64,000 nucleotides of DNA from Desulfobacter sp. (GTDB lineage: Bacteria > Desulfobacterota > Desulfobacteria > Desulfobacterales > Desulfobacteraceae), in the NCBI GenBank assembly GCA_028768545.1, contig CP054838.1, positions 1,357,501 through 1,421,500 on the forward strand, written 5' to 3'. Below are positions 1 to 9,953 of the stretch, piece by piece. The position numbers and the translations under genes are program-made. The notes below the pieces were generated by a model. It was not told the DNA's origin. It saw only the letters and a list, made by a program, of their open reading frames with translations, and made no database searches. Each line of letters starts with the position of its first letter. The stretch's first letter is position 1.

Positions 1-1038
1 CCCAATTCAGGTATCGGAAGGATCAATCCCGACGGAACCAAGGGGGTGTGCAACGCCTGTCATTCCAAACATGATTTTTCAGCCTCCCGGGCGCGTCAGC
101 CCGAGAACTGCGGCAAATGCCATCTGGGCCCGGACCATCCCCAAAAAGAGATCTATGAGGAGTCCAAGCACGGGATTGCTTTTTTCACGGCAGAAAAGGG
201 CAATACCCCCAACGGGATGAATATTTACAAGGACGGGTCCTGGGTATTGGGCGATGATTATCATACCGCACCCACCTGCTCCACCTGCCACATGGGATCC
301 TTTATCAAACTGAACGGATCGGTTGCCAAAAACAGCCATAATGTGGGCGACAGATTGTCCTGGAATTTAAGGGCCCCTGTCTCATCTAAGCTGAACCGGG
401 TGACCTTTACCGACGGGTCTGTCACGGATATTACCGGCGATCAGCCCCCCCGGGCCGGACAAAAGGCCAAGAAAAAATCCTATGTCAGGGAAGGGGACAA
501 GCTTAAAAAAGTGATAGAGGAAAAGACCATTGCCTCTGTGGTGACCTGGAAACAGCGCCGCGAATCCATGCAGGAGGTCTGTAAATCCTGCCACGGGGTC
601 AACCATATCAAAGATTTTTACAAGCAATTGGACGATACGGTCAACCTGTACAATGACAAGTTTGGAAAACCCGGGCTTGAAATTGTGAAGATGCTCAAAA
701 AAGACAAGATCTGGAAAAATTCCGGATTCCAGCATAAGATCGGCTACACCTGGTTTGAGATCTGGCACCATGAGGGCCGCAGGGCCCGGATGGCTGCGGC
801 CATGTTTGCACCGGATTATACCCATTGGCACGGCCTCTATGAGATCTCCAGAAATTTTTACCATGAATTTCTGCCCGAGGTTCAGGAGCTGGCCGACCAT
901 GCAGGCCAGGGCGAAAAGTACAAAAAATACATAAAAGATCTGCTGGCAAGACCTGAACATCTTTGGATCCGGACCGGCGGTTCGGCTGAAACCATGAAGC
1001 TGATTGAAGAGGAAAACAAACTGCGCTATAACCAATAA
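1..1038 (+). CDS. Multihaem cytochrome c, HAO family (5' partial)
   Basis: The reading frame is open from the first base of the window, so the gene starts upstream; the GTG at 46 is internal. Four CxxCH haem-binding motifs are visible (CNACH, CGKCH, CSTCH, CKSCH), with many extra histidines for distal ligation and the stretch MFAPDYTHWHGLYE, which is typical of the octahaem hydroxylamine oxidoreductase family. Members are periplasmic and act in hydroxylamine/nitrite chemistry; whether this one is an oxidase or a reductase (the so-called epsilon-Hao group) cannot be decided here. The other haem motifs should lie upstream. It ends with TAA and is followed by a good terminator, so it is the last gene of its operon. 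Confidence 0.85.
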   Translation, partial: PNSGIGRINPDGTKGVCNACHSKHDFSASRARQPENCGKCHLGPDHPQKEIYEESKHGIAFFTAEKGNTPNGMNIYKDGSWVLGDDYHTAPTCSTCHMGSFIKLNGSVAKNSHNVGDRLSWNLRAPVSSKLNRVTFTDGSVTDITGDQPPRAGQKAKKKSYVREGDKLKKVIEEKTIASVVTWKQRRESMQEVCKSCHGVNHIKDFYKQLDDTVNLYNDKFGKPGLEIVKMLKKDKIWKNSGFQHKIGYTWFEIWHHEGRRARMAAAMFAPDYTHWHGLYEISRNFYHEFLPEVQELADHAGQGEKYKKYIKDLLARPEHLWIRTGGSAETMKLIEEENKLRYNQ

Positions 1039-1106
1039 AGCGTATGTTTGCAATTATCCCTGATCTTGGAGAGGCCATGAACTCCAAGGTCGGGATCTTA
1101 ATTCCG

Positions 1107-1144
1107 TCAGGCAGAAAGGGGCGGTGGCGCTCTTTTCTGCCTGA
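1107..1144 (+). terminator. Rho-independent terminator after the cytochrome gene
   Basis: Arms TCAGGCAGAAA and TTTCTGCCTGA (one extra mismatch inside) close a GC-rich loop and are followed directly by a T run (gttttttg). It sits about 70 bases after the cytochrome stop. Confidence 0.75.
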
Positions 1145-1164
1145 TGTTTTTTGGGGGGGTGACA

Positions 1165-1758
1165 ATGAAGAAACTGTTGGCGTTCTGGTTTGCCCTAACC
1201 TTTGGGGTGTTGCTTTTTTGGGTATGTATTCTTCCTGTCCAAGGGGGTGAACTTGAAGACCTTTTTGCCGAAGTCCAGGCTCTGAATATAGAACGCCAGG
1301 GATATGTGCTCTGCTGCGAACTCACCTCTGCCCAGCAGGCCTTTGCCAGGGATCATCTTGAAAAGGCAAATGCTTCAAAGGTATATAAATTAAGGGACAA
1401 GAGCCTTAATATTGTGGCAGACCGCACCACCCACCGGGTGCTGGTCATGTATGAGCAGTTTGAACAGGTTGACCAGGCCCGGGTTCAGACCCTTGTGGGA
1501 GACCTGTTTTTATCCTATGAAGACCCAACCCTTTCAGCCCATGACAAGGTGGTCTACTGGGCCTGGGGAAAAAAAGGCAAATTTACCGCAGACCAGTTCA
1601 ACCTGGCCCGGGAGAAAAAAAAATCCCTGGCCATTGTGGCCACGGTGAAACTTAACTCCGAGATCAAGATCATGGACAAAGCCTTTGCCCACGACAAGGG
1701 GGATGTCTATTATATCATCAGTTCGGATCCCTTACTGGCCTTTTTTACTGACCCTTGA
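1165..1758 (+). CDS. Hypothetical secreted protein, 197 aa
   Basis: I do not recognise the family. The ATG at 1165 is chosen over the upstream in-frame ATG at 1144 because a strong Shine-Dalgarno (GGGGGGTGA) precedes it and because the protein then starts with MKKLL, a hydrophobic stretch to about residue 25 and a likely signal-peptidase site near VQGGE. The mature part is mixed alpha/beta, with a pair CC near residue 52 (VLCCELT). It overlaps no neighbour and may be cotranscribed with the binding-protein pseudogene that begins 32 bases after its stop. Function unknown; a periplasmic role is inferred from the leader only. Confidence 0.6.
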   Translation: MKKLLAFWFALTFGVLLFWVCILPVQGGELEDLFAEVQALNIERQGYVLCCELTSAQQAFARDHLEKANASKVYKLRDKSLNIVADRTTHRVLVMYEQFEQVDQARVQTLVGDLFLSYEDPTLSAHDKVVYWAWGKKGKFTADQFNLAREKKKSLAIVATVKLNSEIKIMDKAFAHDKGDVYYIISSDPLLAFFTDP

Positions 1759-3113
1759 TTTTTTCTCCAGGTTTTTTTACATTCAACCCCATGACAATTT
1801 TAAGACCGTTAAATTTAAGAAAATTGATTTTTTCCCTTTGGTTGGTCATATTCTGCATTCTGGGGACATCTTTGAGTTGCGCCTTGGCCCGCCCCCTGGA
1901 ATGTGAATCTGCAAAGGGGGGTGTTCTGCGGTATGCCCTTCACAGTTCCAAGCTGGACAGCCTGGATCCTTTTTTTGTCAAAGGCGCCCAGAGCGCCACC
2001 TATGCCGACATGGTATTTAACGGGCTTTTGCGCTACACCCCCGGGGACGTCCGGAAGATTGAACCGGATCTTGCCCTTGAAATGCCCAAATTTGTGATCA
2101 AGGGTGGAAAACAGGTCTGGACCGTCCATCTTAAATCCAAGGTTTTTTTCCACGAGAGTCCCTATTTTCCCGCCCATGAACTTACGGCCCAGGATGTGGT
2201 CCTTTCATTGAAAAAAGTCGCCGACCCTGAACAAAGCGTTTTTTCAGGGTATTACCAGGGCATGACCTTTGAGGTTGTCAATTCATATGCCCTGAATATT
2301 ATTCTGGATCAGCCGGTTTCCTTCTTGTTTTTTTTCCCTCTGATCACCAATTGGCGGGGGGGTATATTCTAAGCCGGAAAGTGTTTGAACCCGGGGGGTA
2401 TGGAAAATTTCTCAAACACCCCGTGGGCACAGGCCCGTTTCAATTTGTCGACTATCAGCCCCAAAATAAACTTGTGCTCAAGGCCCATGAGCATTATTTC
2501 AGAGGGGCTCCCTGCCTCAAGGGGGTGTCGGTTTATTTTATGCCGGATTCAGCCCAAAGAGAGGCAAAATACAGATCCAATTGTTTGGATGTGATCTATG
2601 GCACCGGGGCTCCCGGCTGGCTGGAACGCATGGAAAAACTGCCCAAAACCCGGGTGGATGTCTTTGGCCCGGGATTTACCGGAATGTTTCATTTTAATCC
2701 GTCCATCAAGCCTTTAAATGATCTCCGGGTTAGAAAAGCCATGATGCATGCCATGGACAGGCAAGCGTTTCTTCATGCCTCTTCCGGCCGCCTGGTCTCT
2801 TTGGTGCTGGCCCCCATATCTGCCGACTTTCTGTCCGGAGGACTGACCAATGAAAAAGTAGAGGCCTTGAACCTTGCCCCGGCCTATGACTTGGGCCGGG
2901 CAAAAGAACTTTTGGCCCGGGCCGGGTATGAATCGGGATTTGATCTGGACATGGTGGTCTCTGAAAAACGATTGTACCGAAAAACCTTTGAGGTGCTCAA
3001 AGAGCAGCTGGCCCGGATCAATGTGAGGCTGAAACTCACCCGGGTCTCCCATTCCCTTTATAGCAGAGCAAACAATTACTTGAACAAGGATTTATACAAC
3101 TTATATTTTCCCC

Positions 3114-3425
3114 ATGAGATATTCATCAGATTTACGCAAACGCGTTATAGATTTTGTAGAAAATGGAGGAAGCAAGACGGAAGCTGCCAGTCAGTTTAAT
3201 GTATCCCGTGGAAGTGTTCACAACTGGACGTCTGCCGAAGATGGTTTGTCATACAAGAAACCCGGTCCAAAAGGACCACGAAGTTTGGATCTGGAAGCTT
3301 TGCGCCTCCATGTGGAGACAAATGATGACATGACACAATCGGAAAGGGCGCAGCATTTCGGAGTATCCCGTGCCTGTATCTGGTATAATATGAAACAACT
3401 CGGAATCACTCGAAAAAAAAGATGA
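3114..3425 (+). CDS. IS630 transposase, N-terminal ORF (helix-turn-helix)
   Basis: The protein (103 aa) starts MRYSSDLRKRVIDFV and carries two helix-turn-helix segments (about residues 5-50 and 60-100), the DNA-binding half of IS630 transposases. Its end lies on a run of eight A followed by G (3413-3421), and the next ORF starts in the -1 frame with an ATGA overlap. The run is a good slippery site, so a fused transposase by programmed -1 frameshifting is likely, as reported for several IS630 members. Translational coupling at ATGA is the alternative. Confidence 0.85.
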   Translation: MRYSSDLRKRVIDFVENGGSKTEAASQFNVSRGSVHNWTSAEDGLSYKKPGPKGPRSLDLEALRLHVETNDDMTQSERAQHFGVSRACIWYNMKQLGITRKKR

Positions 3426-3946
3426 CGGGATACAGGGAGCGAAGCGACAGCAAAAGAAAGGCATATCTTCGTCTTCGTGAACGTTATGTACGTCGTTGCA
3501 AAACGTTTGTTTATGTTGATGAAAGCGGCTTTTCGCCTTATACAACCCGTCGCTATGGATATGCTCTCAAAGGGCAGCGTGTTCATGGTTTGATTGCAGG
3601 AACAAAGCACCCTCGAACGTCTTTGATTGCTGCCCGCATCGAATATAGTTTTGAAGAACCATTTTTGTTTCAGGGAACATGCAATGCGGATATCTTTAAT
3701 GCTTGGATCGAACACCAGTTGAGTCCACATCTGAACGATAATCATGTCGTTGTGATGGATAACGCATCCTTCCACAAGGGCGAAGAAACCAAATATTTGA
3801 TAGAAAGAACTGGTGCAGCTCTTTTGTTTTTGCCCCCGTATTCACCGGATCTCAATCCGATTGAACACGATTTTGCGGCCCTAAAAACCATCCGTGAATA
3901 CAATGAAAACGAAACGATTGATGAAATTATCAGGATGTATAAATAA
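3422..3946 (+). CDS. IS630 transposase, catalytic DDE ORF
   Basis: The 174-residue ORF carries the catalytic triad of the IS630/Tc1-mariner superfamily: first Asp in FVYVDESGF, second Asp in VVMDNASFHKG, and Glu in YSPDLNPIEHDFAALK. It begins with an ATG that overlaps the stop of the upstream ORF by ATGA. All catalytic residues are present and no internal stop is seen, so the element looks competent if the two ORFs are joined by frameshifting or supplied together. Confidence 0.9.
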   Translation: MTGYRERSDSKRKAYLRLRERYVRRCKTFVYVDESGFSPYTTRRYGYALKGQRVHGLIAGTKHPRTSLIAARIEYSFEEPFLFQGTCNADIFNAWIEHQLSPHLNDNHVVVMDNASFHKGEETKYLIERTGAALLFLPPYSPDLNPIEHDFAALKTIREYNENETIDEIIRMYK

Positions 3947-4335
3947 TTATCGGCATTGCTATACCATGAGAAAATCCGTGAGAATTTAAACCCCATTGTC
4001 CTCTATTTTACCTTCCGCCCCAATGCAGACAACTATCTTAGGGGATTTTTTCATTCAGATTCCATTGTTAAAACAGGTAAAACCCCCCACACGAATTTTT
4101 CCCATTATTCAGGCATGGACAGTCTTTTAGACGATGCAAAAAGCGATATTGATCCACGGCGGCAGGTGCTGCTCTGGGAGCAGGCCCAGATCAAGCTGCT
4201 CAGCCAGGCCCTTGTATTTCCGCTCTTTAATATTAGGCAATGCACCGTCAGAAGGGATTATGTGAATTACGGCCATGTTCTCCACTTTTCTTTGTCAGAT
4301 TATCCCCAGTTCAATGAAACCACCTGTTTGATTCA

Positions 4336-6193
4336 TCATGGCGGTGTGATTCCGTAGAAAAAAACCATGAGCACCATGACCACGGCGATGTAGATCAGGG
4401 TCATGCCGGATCCGGCCCGGATAAAGTCCTTGATTTTATATCCTCCGGGCCGCATGACCAGGGCATTGACCTGGTGGGTGGGCAGGATAAAGATGTTGGA
4501 GGCGGCCACGGCCACGAGAAGGGCGGCCATCCTGGGGTCAGCCCCGGTGTGGAGGGCCATGTTCATGGACAAGGGGATCATCAGGACCGCTGCCCCTATA
4601 TTTGAGGTGACCAGGGTGAAAAAAGAGGTGAGGCAGCCAATGACCAGGAAGAGGAGGACCGGGGTGAGCATGCCCTGGGTGATGTTTATGATTGAGGCGG
4701 CCAGAAAATTTGCCGCCCCTGTGGTTTCAAAGGCAATTCCTAAAGGGATAAGCCCTGCCAGAAGAAAGACCGTCATCCAGTCGACCGATTGATAGGCTTC
4801 GTCCTGGTTCATGACCCGGGCGAGCACCATGGCCACCGCCCCTGCCAGCAGGGAAATGGACAGCTGGACCTTGAATCCCAGGGACAGGACCAGGGCCAGG
4901 CCAAGGCAGGCAATGGCGGTCCAGGCCTTTTCCGGGTGCAAAACCTCGCCTTTAAGATCCTGGGTAAAGGTCAGGGCTTTTCTGGGCCTGGCCAAATGAA
5001 ATTTTTCCCATTCTCCAAACAATAAAAAGGCATCTCCTGCCTGGATTTTGGTTTCAGAGATATCTTCAAGAATCAGTTTTCCCCGCCTGTAAAGGGCCAG
5101 GGGATTGAGGGCTAGTTTTTTTCTGAACCCGTATTGGTGAAGGGTTTTGCCTGTAAGCTCGGACCTGGGGGGGACAATGGCCTCAATAATCCCTGATTTT
5201 TCTTTGGACAGGATGGTGCTGAGCCGGTCCGGCTCGGGCAGCAATTCCCATCCCATTTCCCTGGCCAGCCGGGTCGCATGGGTTTTATTATCCCACAAGG
5301 CCCACCACATCCGAAGGCTCGATCACATCCATTCGTCCCGGCACCAGGACCCGGTAGCGTCCCCTGTGTTTTGAGATACAGACCACGGTGGCATGGTATC
5401 TGGGGCGAAGTTCAAGTTCCTCAAGCCGTCTGGTGTAAAAGTCTTTTGGCACCCTCATTTCAAATACAGAACCGACCTCATCACCATAGGTGCATTCCAG
5501 GTCATGATCCAGCAGGTAGGACACATCTGAGCCAGGCGCTGCCTTGGGCAGAATGAGTTTGCCGAAGACCACAAAGTAGAGGATGGCGCAGAGGGTCAGG
5601 GAAAGGCCGATGGGGGCCACGCTGAAAAGGGTGAAAGGGAGATAGGGCTGGTCTGCCATGCGGGTATGGCTCCACCATGAGGCTGCCAGATCATTGAGAA
5701 GGATGAGAGGGCTGGATCCCACCAGGGTGATGCATCCGCCGATCACGGCAGAGTAGCTCATGGGAATGAGAATCTGGGAGACGGGCAGGTTCAGCTGCCG
5801 GCACATCCGGCGGGTGGCCGGTAAAAACAGGGCGGCTGCCCCGATATTCTGCATAAAGCTGGACAGCACTGCCACCGTGCCGGAGATCAGTGCCATGACC
5901 CGGGTCTGGCTTTTTCCCCCAAACCGGATAATGGCCCGGGCAAAGAGATTCATCACCCCGGTTTTATCAAGCCCGTGCCCGATGATGATCACCGCAATGA
6001 TGGAGATCACGGCGTTGGAGCTTAATCCGGAAACGGCCTCGGCCGGTGTAATCACTCCGGACAGGGGTAAGAGCACCATGAGTAAAAGCCCTGCCATGTC
6101 CACCCGGAATAGATCCAGGATAAAGAAAAGACTGACAAGGATCAAAAAGATAAAAACAATGATCATTTCCGGGGTCAATCCTGTTAAAGCCAT
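4336..6193 (-). pseudogene. SLC13/DASS-type permease with TrkA-C (RCK_C) domains, frameshifted
   Basis: Two ORFs together give one roughly 620-residue permease of the divalent-anion family (sulfate, dicarboxylate and similar substrates): an N-terminal membrane half from 6193 (MALTGLTPEMIIVF, Shine-Dalgarno AAGGTGAT), a first RCK_C domain ending at DVVGLVG, then in another frame DNKTHATRLAREMGW, a second RCK_C domain and a C-terminal membrane half ending YGITPP. The break lies at the CCC of 5292-5294 (+ strand); one more base there would rejoin the frames between the two RCK_C domains. This is either a real single-base loss or a sequence error. Its 3' end overlaps the end of the convergent binding-protein pseudogene. 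Substrate unknown. Confidence 0.8.
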
Positions 6194-6305
6194 GGCATCA
6201 CCTTGAAACAAGTCGGGTTGTAAAAAAATATATCCGGGCTAGGCCCTCATAGACGGCGGGTTTGTCTGGTGCATGGCAGAACCGGTATCAGGCCCTGCAT
6301 TGGTA

Positions 6306-7178
6306 TCAGGCGACAATCCGTTCAGGATGGGTAAACACGGCAAAATTGCTCGGTCTGACAAAGCCCACAATGGTGATGTTCATCTCCTGGGCCAGAAGAA
6401 TACTCTGGTGGGTGGGCGCTCCCCTGGAGGCCAGGATGGGGATGGAGAACCGCCTTGCCTTGTGGAGAATTTCCGATGACACCCGCCCTGTGCCCAAAAG
6501 CACCAGGTTTTCAGGGTCTGTATCCTCAAGCACCAGGGTGCCGATCACCTTGTCCACGGCATTGTGCCTTCCAATATCGTCGTAATGAAATTGGGGCATT
6601 TCATTGTTGATGCTCACCCCGGCAGAATGGACACCCCCTGTTTTTTTGTGAAGATCAGAGCATTTGACCAGCCACCCCATGGCATCAATGATGGCCTGGC
6701 CCCTGACCCTGGCCCGGGTCTGAACCGGATGGCGAAGGGCAATTTCCATCATTGAGGTGTACATCACCCCTTTGCCGCATCCTGAGGTATAGACCCGCCG
6801 GCCTAAGTCCGAAGGGTCCTGGAAATTTTTGACCCTCACATCCAGCCGCCATTTTTTTGTATCCAGATCCAGGTCCAGTATCTCTTTGGCTGACTTGATC
6901 ATACCCGAGGTAAACAAAAACCCATATGCATAGGCCTTTAAATTCGAAGGGGTGCACATGAGGGTGGCCATTTCATGGCCGTTGACCACAAAGGTCAAGG
7001 GCACTTCAAGGGCAACAAAGCTTTGTTCTTTTACCAGCGATCCCCCCTTGTACCGGGTAATGGGCTGACCAACCAATTCTTGGATCTGAGTGTCCACGCG
7101 CTTTCCTTTAAACTGTGAAATATTGTTGCCCAACCTATCATTGTCCGGAGGGGTTTGCAAGATTTGCCCATTGCTCAA
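6306..7178 (-). CDS. fdhD: FdhD, sulfurtransferase for formate dehydrogenase maturation
   Basis: FdhD passes sulfur from a cysteine desulfurase to the Mo/W-bis-MGD cofactor of formate dehydrogenases in the cytoplasm. The 290-aa protein has the usual family body (EVPLTFVVNGHEMATLMCTP, TGGVHSAG, DIGRHNAVDKVIG, SSEILHKARR). The loop that carries the two catalytic cysteines in E. coli here reads TSGCGKGV with only one Cys, a known variant. The start is a TTG that overlaps the stop of the upstream histidine kinase (TTGA), so the two are translationally coupled. No formate dehydrogenase lies in the window. Confidence 0.9.
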   Translation of the reverse strand: MSNGQILQTPPDNDRLGNNISQFKGKRVDTQIQELVGQPITRYKGGSLVKEQSFVALEVPLTFVVNGHEMATLMCTPSNLKAYAYGFLFTSGMIKSAKEILDLDLDTKKWRLDVRVKNFQDPSDLGRRVYTSGCGKGVMYTSMMEIALRHPVQTRARVRGQAIIDAMGWLVKCSDLHKKTGGVHSAGVSINNEMPQFHYDDIGRHNAVDKVIGTLVLEDTDPENLVLLGTGRVSSEILHKARRFSIPILASRGAPTHQSILLAQEMNITIVGFVRPSNFAVFTHPERIVA

Positions 7179-9628
7179 AGGACGTTTTGGGGTGCCAGGG
7201 GGAGACGGATGGTAAAGCAGGTCCCTTTTCCGGGCTCAGATGAGAGATCAATTCGTCCGCCGTGGTCCTGGACAATGATAAAATAGGAGACGGACAACCC
7301 TAATCCCGTGCCCTGGTTTACCGGCTTTGTGGTGTAAAAGGGCTCAAAAATGTGTTTGGACACGGACGGGTCCATGCCCGGTCCATTGTCCTGGATGGTA
7401 ATGCAGATCTCTTGGTCTTTTTGAACGATACCGATGTCAAGGCCGGGCTGCTCTTTAGAGTATGAATGGCCTGCCATGGCCTGGGCCGCATTGTTGATAA
7501 TATTGAAAAACACCTGCTGGATATTGCTCTCGTCGCACAACACCTTGGGAACATCCCTGGCATATTGTTTTTGAATTTTAATTTTCCGGATATCGTAATT
7601 TTTCTTAAGGCTGTAGTCGTTTGTTGCAAATTCAATGCTCTGATCCATTATCCCGGCAATATCCTGAAGGGATTTCTCTCCGGATTTTTTCCGGATGAAA
7701 TTGAGCATATTCTGGACGATTTTTCCTGCCCTGTTACCGGTCTCCACAATGGTGTCTAAAAAATTGACCACCTGTCTTTGTTCAAGGTATTTTTCCAGGG
7801 CCGTTAAAGAGATCCCCGCGTTTTGGGCGGCAGGTCCATTGGCAGGAAGGCTGGAAGACAGCCTGTTTTTGACCACAAGGGCGCTTTGGATCATCCCGGC
7901 CAGGGGGTTGTTGATCTCATGGGCCATGCCTGCGGCAAGCCCGCCAACGGTGATCATTTTTTCCGTCTGGATCATCATGGCTTCGGTTTTTTTCCGGTCT
8001 GAGATATCCCGCCAGGTGGCATGGAGGATCTGTTGTTTGGGGTTTGCTGAGATGGCGGTGAGCAAAATTTCAGCCGGGAAGACTTCTCCGTTGGCCCGGA
8101 TATGGTTCCATTCAAACCTGTGACTGCCGTTTTTAACGGCATGGGCCATCATCTCTTTGGATTTTGAAGCCGTATCCTGCCCGTCGGCCTGGACCGGCGG
8201 TGAAAGGTCAAAGGGAAAACGATCAATGGGCTGGGCTGGGCTGTCATACCCCAGCATCTCCACCGAGGCCTGGTTGCAATCCATGATTTTCCCGTTTTCA
8301 AGGATCAGGAAGGCATCCTTGGACTGCTCAAATAATCGCCGGTATTTTTTTTCGCTGGCAGCCAGGTCTGTTTCATATGTATTTCGCTCCTTGAGCATGA
8401 GGCTGGCGGAGTCTGCCAGGGGAATGAATTCGGAAAAACAAATTTGATCATTTTCCAGGGGGCGATGTTTGAAGGCAGATTCTTTGAAATATCGGATAAA
8501 AAGTTCCAGGTTCTGGCTGATTTTTCTGGACAGCAGCCAGGCCAGGCCCACAGAGGCCAAAAGACAGAGGCCAAGGACTATAAAGGTTTTTAAAATCAGG
8601 ACCTGGGTGGCCTTTTTCAGCTGAGCCTCTTTCATGGCAATCTGATGTTCGATTGAGTCAATGTGAACCCCGGTGCCGATATACCAGCCCCAGTCATCAA
8701 TTGCCCGGACATAGCTGACCTTGGGTGCAGGGGGCTGCCCCTTGAATTTCGGGGCCACATAATTGACAAACCCTCCGCCGGAACGGGCCGCTTGGATCAG
8801 TTCCCCAACGATTTTCACCCCGTTGGCATCTTTGATATCAAGGGTGTTTTTTCCTTTAAAAGGCCCTGTCAGGCTCAGCCCTTCAAATGTGCCGGCAAAG
8901 ATATAGCCCTTTGGTCCGAATTTGAGGGTTTCAAGGTAGCCTAAGACTTCTGTTTTGATTTTTTCTTCTTCATCAATGATGTATTTTCCGTTCCCGATCA
9001 CCCAGTCCAACGGTTTGAAATATTTGACATAGGAAATTTTGGGCACAAAGATGCCGGGTTTGTCCGGCTTGTTCCAATGATAGGTGGAAAATCCTTCCCC
9101 CTGGGCAGAGCGGGCAATACGAATGAAATCTTTCATGATATATTTGCCCTTGGAGTCCTGGACCCCCATGAGGTTGGTTCCTTCCAGCTCTGGATTGTTC
9201 CGGTTTAAAAGTTCGGTGCCTGCCATGTCTTCGGCAAAATAATAGCCCTTGCCCTCATCCCAGGATGCAGCAAACAAGGCATCGTGGATTAATACCCTGA
9301 TCTGGCCGGGTCCAAGTGAGTCCTTATTTTTTTTCCAGATATAGGTGGCGGTTTCCCAGGCCTCTTGAGTCCGGGATTTTACCGACTGCCTGACCCGTTT
9401 TTCAGCCAGAGATTTTTTATGTTGAATATAGTGAACCGCCTGCTGCACCTGGGTTTGAATGGTTTGCTTCCGGGAGGCGATATAGGCGGTTCTGACCTGG
9501 CGAAATTCTTGTTTCCGGGTGTTCAGCTCCCATCCCAGCCAGAGATAGGCCAGGAGGCATACCAGGGCCAGATAAAGAAGGGTAACACTGACCCAGAAGG
9601 TTTTTACAAGACTTTTATGTTTGGCCAT
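7175..9628 (-). CDS. Membrane sensor histidine kinase (Cache, PAS, HisKA, HATPase)
   Basis: The 817-aa protein has a first transmembrane helix (about 9-30), a long extracytoplasmic region with two Cache-like repeats (each with a GYxxAxxxxG type motif, e.g. GYIFAGTFEGLSL), a second helix (about 343-366), a PAS domain (about 430-550, FEQSKDAFLILENGKIMDCN), then HisKA with phospho-acceptor in GMAHEINNPLAGM and a HATPase with NIINNAAQAM, DNGPGMD and GTGLGLSVS. It probably senses a small external ligand. There is no receiver domain or regulator gene next to it, so the partner is elsewhere. Coupling with fdhD suggests a link to formate metabolism, which is inference. Confidence 0.9.
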   Translation of the reverse strand: MAKHKSLVKTFWVSVTLLYLALVCLLAYLWLGWELNTRKQEFRQVRTAYIASRKQTIQTQVQQAVHYIQHKKSLAEKRVRQSVKSRTQEAWETATYIWKKNKDSLGPGQIRVLIHDALFAASWDEGKGYYFAEDMAGTELLNRNNPELEGTNLMGVQDSKGKYIMKDFIRIARSAQGEGFSTYHWNKPDKPGIFVPKISYVKYFKPLDWVIGNGKYIIDEEEKIKTEVLGYLETLKFGPKGYIFAGTFEGLSLTGPFKGKNTLDIKDANGVKIVGELIQAARSGGGFVNYVAPKFKGQPPAPKVSYVRAIDDWGWYIGTGVHIDSIEHQIAMKEAQLKKATQVLILKTFIVLGLCLLASVGLAWLLSRKISQNLELFIRYFKESAFKHRPLENDQICFSEFIPLADSASLMLKERNTYETDLAASEKKYRRLFEQSKDAFLILENGKIMDCNQASVEMLGYDSPAQPIDRFPFDLSPPVQADGQDTASKSKEMMAHAVKNGSHRFEWNHIRANGEVFPAEILLTAISANPKQQILHATWRDISDRKKTEAMMIQTEKMITVGGLAAGMAHEINNPLAGMIQSALVVKNRLSSSLPANGPAAQNAGISLTALEKYLEQRQVVNFLDTIVETGNRAGKIVQNMLNFIRKKSGEKSLQDIAGIMDQSIEFATNDYSLKKNYDIRKIKIQKQYARDVPKVLCDESNIQQVFFNIINNAAQAMAGHSYSKEQPGLDIGIVQKDQEICITIQDNGPGMDPSVSKHIFEPFYTTKPVNQGTGLGLSVSYFIIVQDHGGRIDLSSEPGKGTCFTIRLPLAPQNVL

Positions 9629-9953
9629 AAATGTTGTCGCTTTTGAAAGCTGAAATTCGTAAATGAAAATATTAAGAATGAATTTAACAATTCATGGGCA
9701 AAATTGTCAATGTATAATCCTTGGGACGGATTTCAGGGCTTTTGTCCATGCCGGGTTGTATTTGATTTCGTCAAAGAGTAAACCTTGGGATAAGGCCCCC
9801 AGAAAAACAGGTTTAATTGTGGCTTGCATTTTTATCGCGACCCTATACAATGGCCGTTCTAATTTAATGGCAAGGCTGAAAATGACCGGGTGAACTCTTT
9901 TACTTCAGTAAAAGGCCTGCAAGATCAAAAAAAACAGCAAGAGGATAGTTTGA
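9629..9953. other. Divergent intergenic region, 325 bp
   Basis: It lies between the divergent histidine kinase and binding-protein genes and must hold both promoters. It is AT-rich near the kinase. The one structure I see is CTTTTACT (9897-9904), a 2-base loop and AGTAAAAG (9907-9914), 40 bases before the binding-protein ATG, which could be an operator or a leader hairpin. No small ORF with a good ribosome site was found. Confidence 0.5.

Larger units (their letters stand above)
3061..3961 (+). mobile_element. IS630-family insertion sequence, 901 bp
   Basis: The boundaries are exact: TA at 3059-3060 and TA at 3962-3963 are the target duplication. The left end TAGCAGAGCAAACAATTACT and the inverted right end TAGCAATGCCGATAATTATT match at most positions, giving imperfect terminal inverted repeats of about 20 bp. 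Excision with one TA restores the reading frame of the host gene. A TA target and a two-frame DDE transposase fit IS630. It is the only copy in the window. Confidence 0.95.
1791..4357 (+). pseudogene. Broken extracellular solute-binding protein, family 5
   Basis: Three pieces form one family-5 (oligopeptide/nickel type, SBP_bac_5) periplasmic binding protein. Piece 1 (1791-2372) has a signal peptide and the early family motif with LDPFFVKGAQSATYADMVFNGL. A one-base loss in the G run at 2356-2362 (seven G; eight would restore the frame) shifts the frame into piece 2 (from about 2351), which carries VGTGPFQFVDYQ and LNDLRVRKAMMHAMDR. Piece 2 is cut by the IS630 at 3061; removing the element and one TA joins SHSLY to HEKIRENLNP in frame, and piece 3 runs to 4357. 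The start at 1791 has no clear Shine-Dalgarno, so a TTG at 1755 is possible. The G-run shift could be a sequencing error; the IS insertion could not. Confidence 0.85.

Noticed and set aside
382-1053. Long antisense frames, such as the 223-aa frame opposite the cytochrome gene and the 137-aa frames opposite each IS4 transposase.
   Set aside because: They mirror well-supported genes, lack ribosome sites and show no recognisable family.
3413-3425. The split of the IS630 transposase as a disabling mutation.
   Set aside because: The A8G run with an ATGA overlap is the usual arrangement for -1 frameshifting in this family, and both halves are free of other damage.
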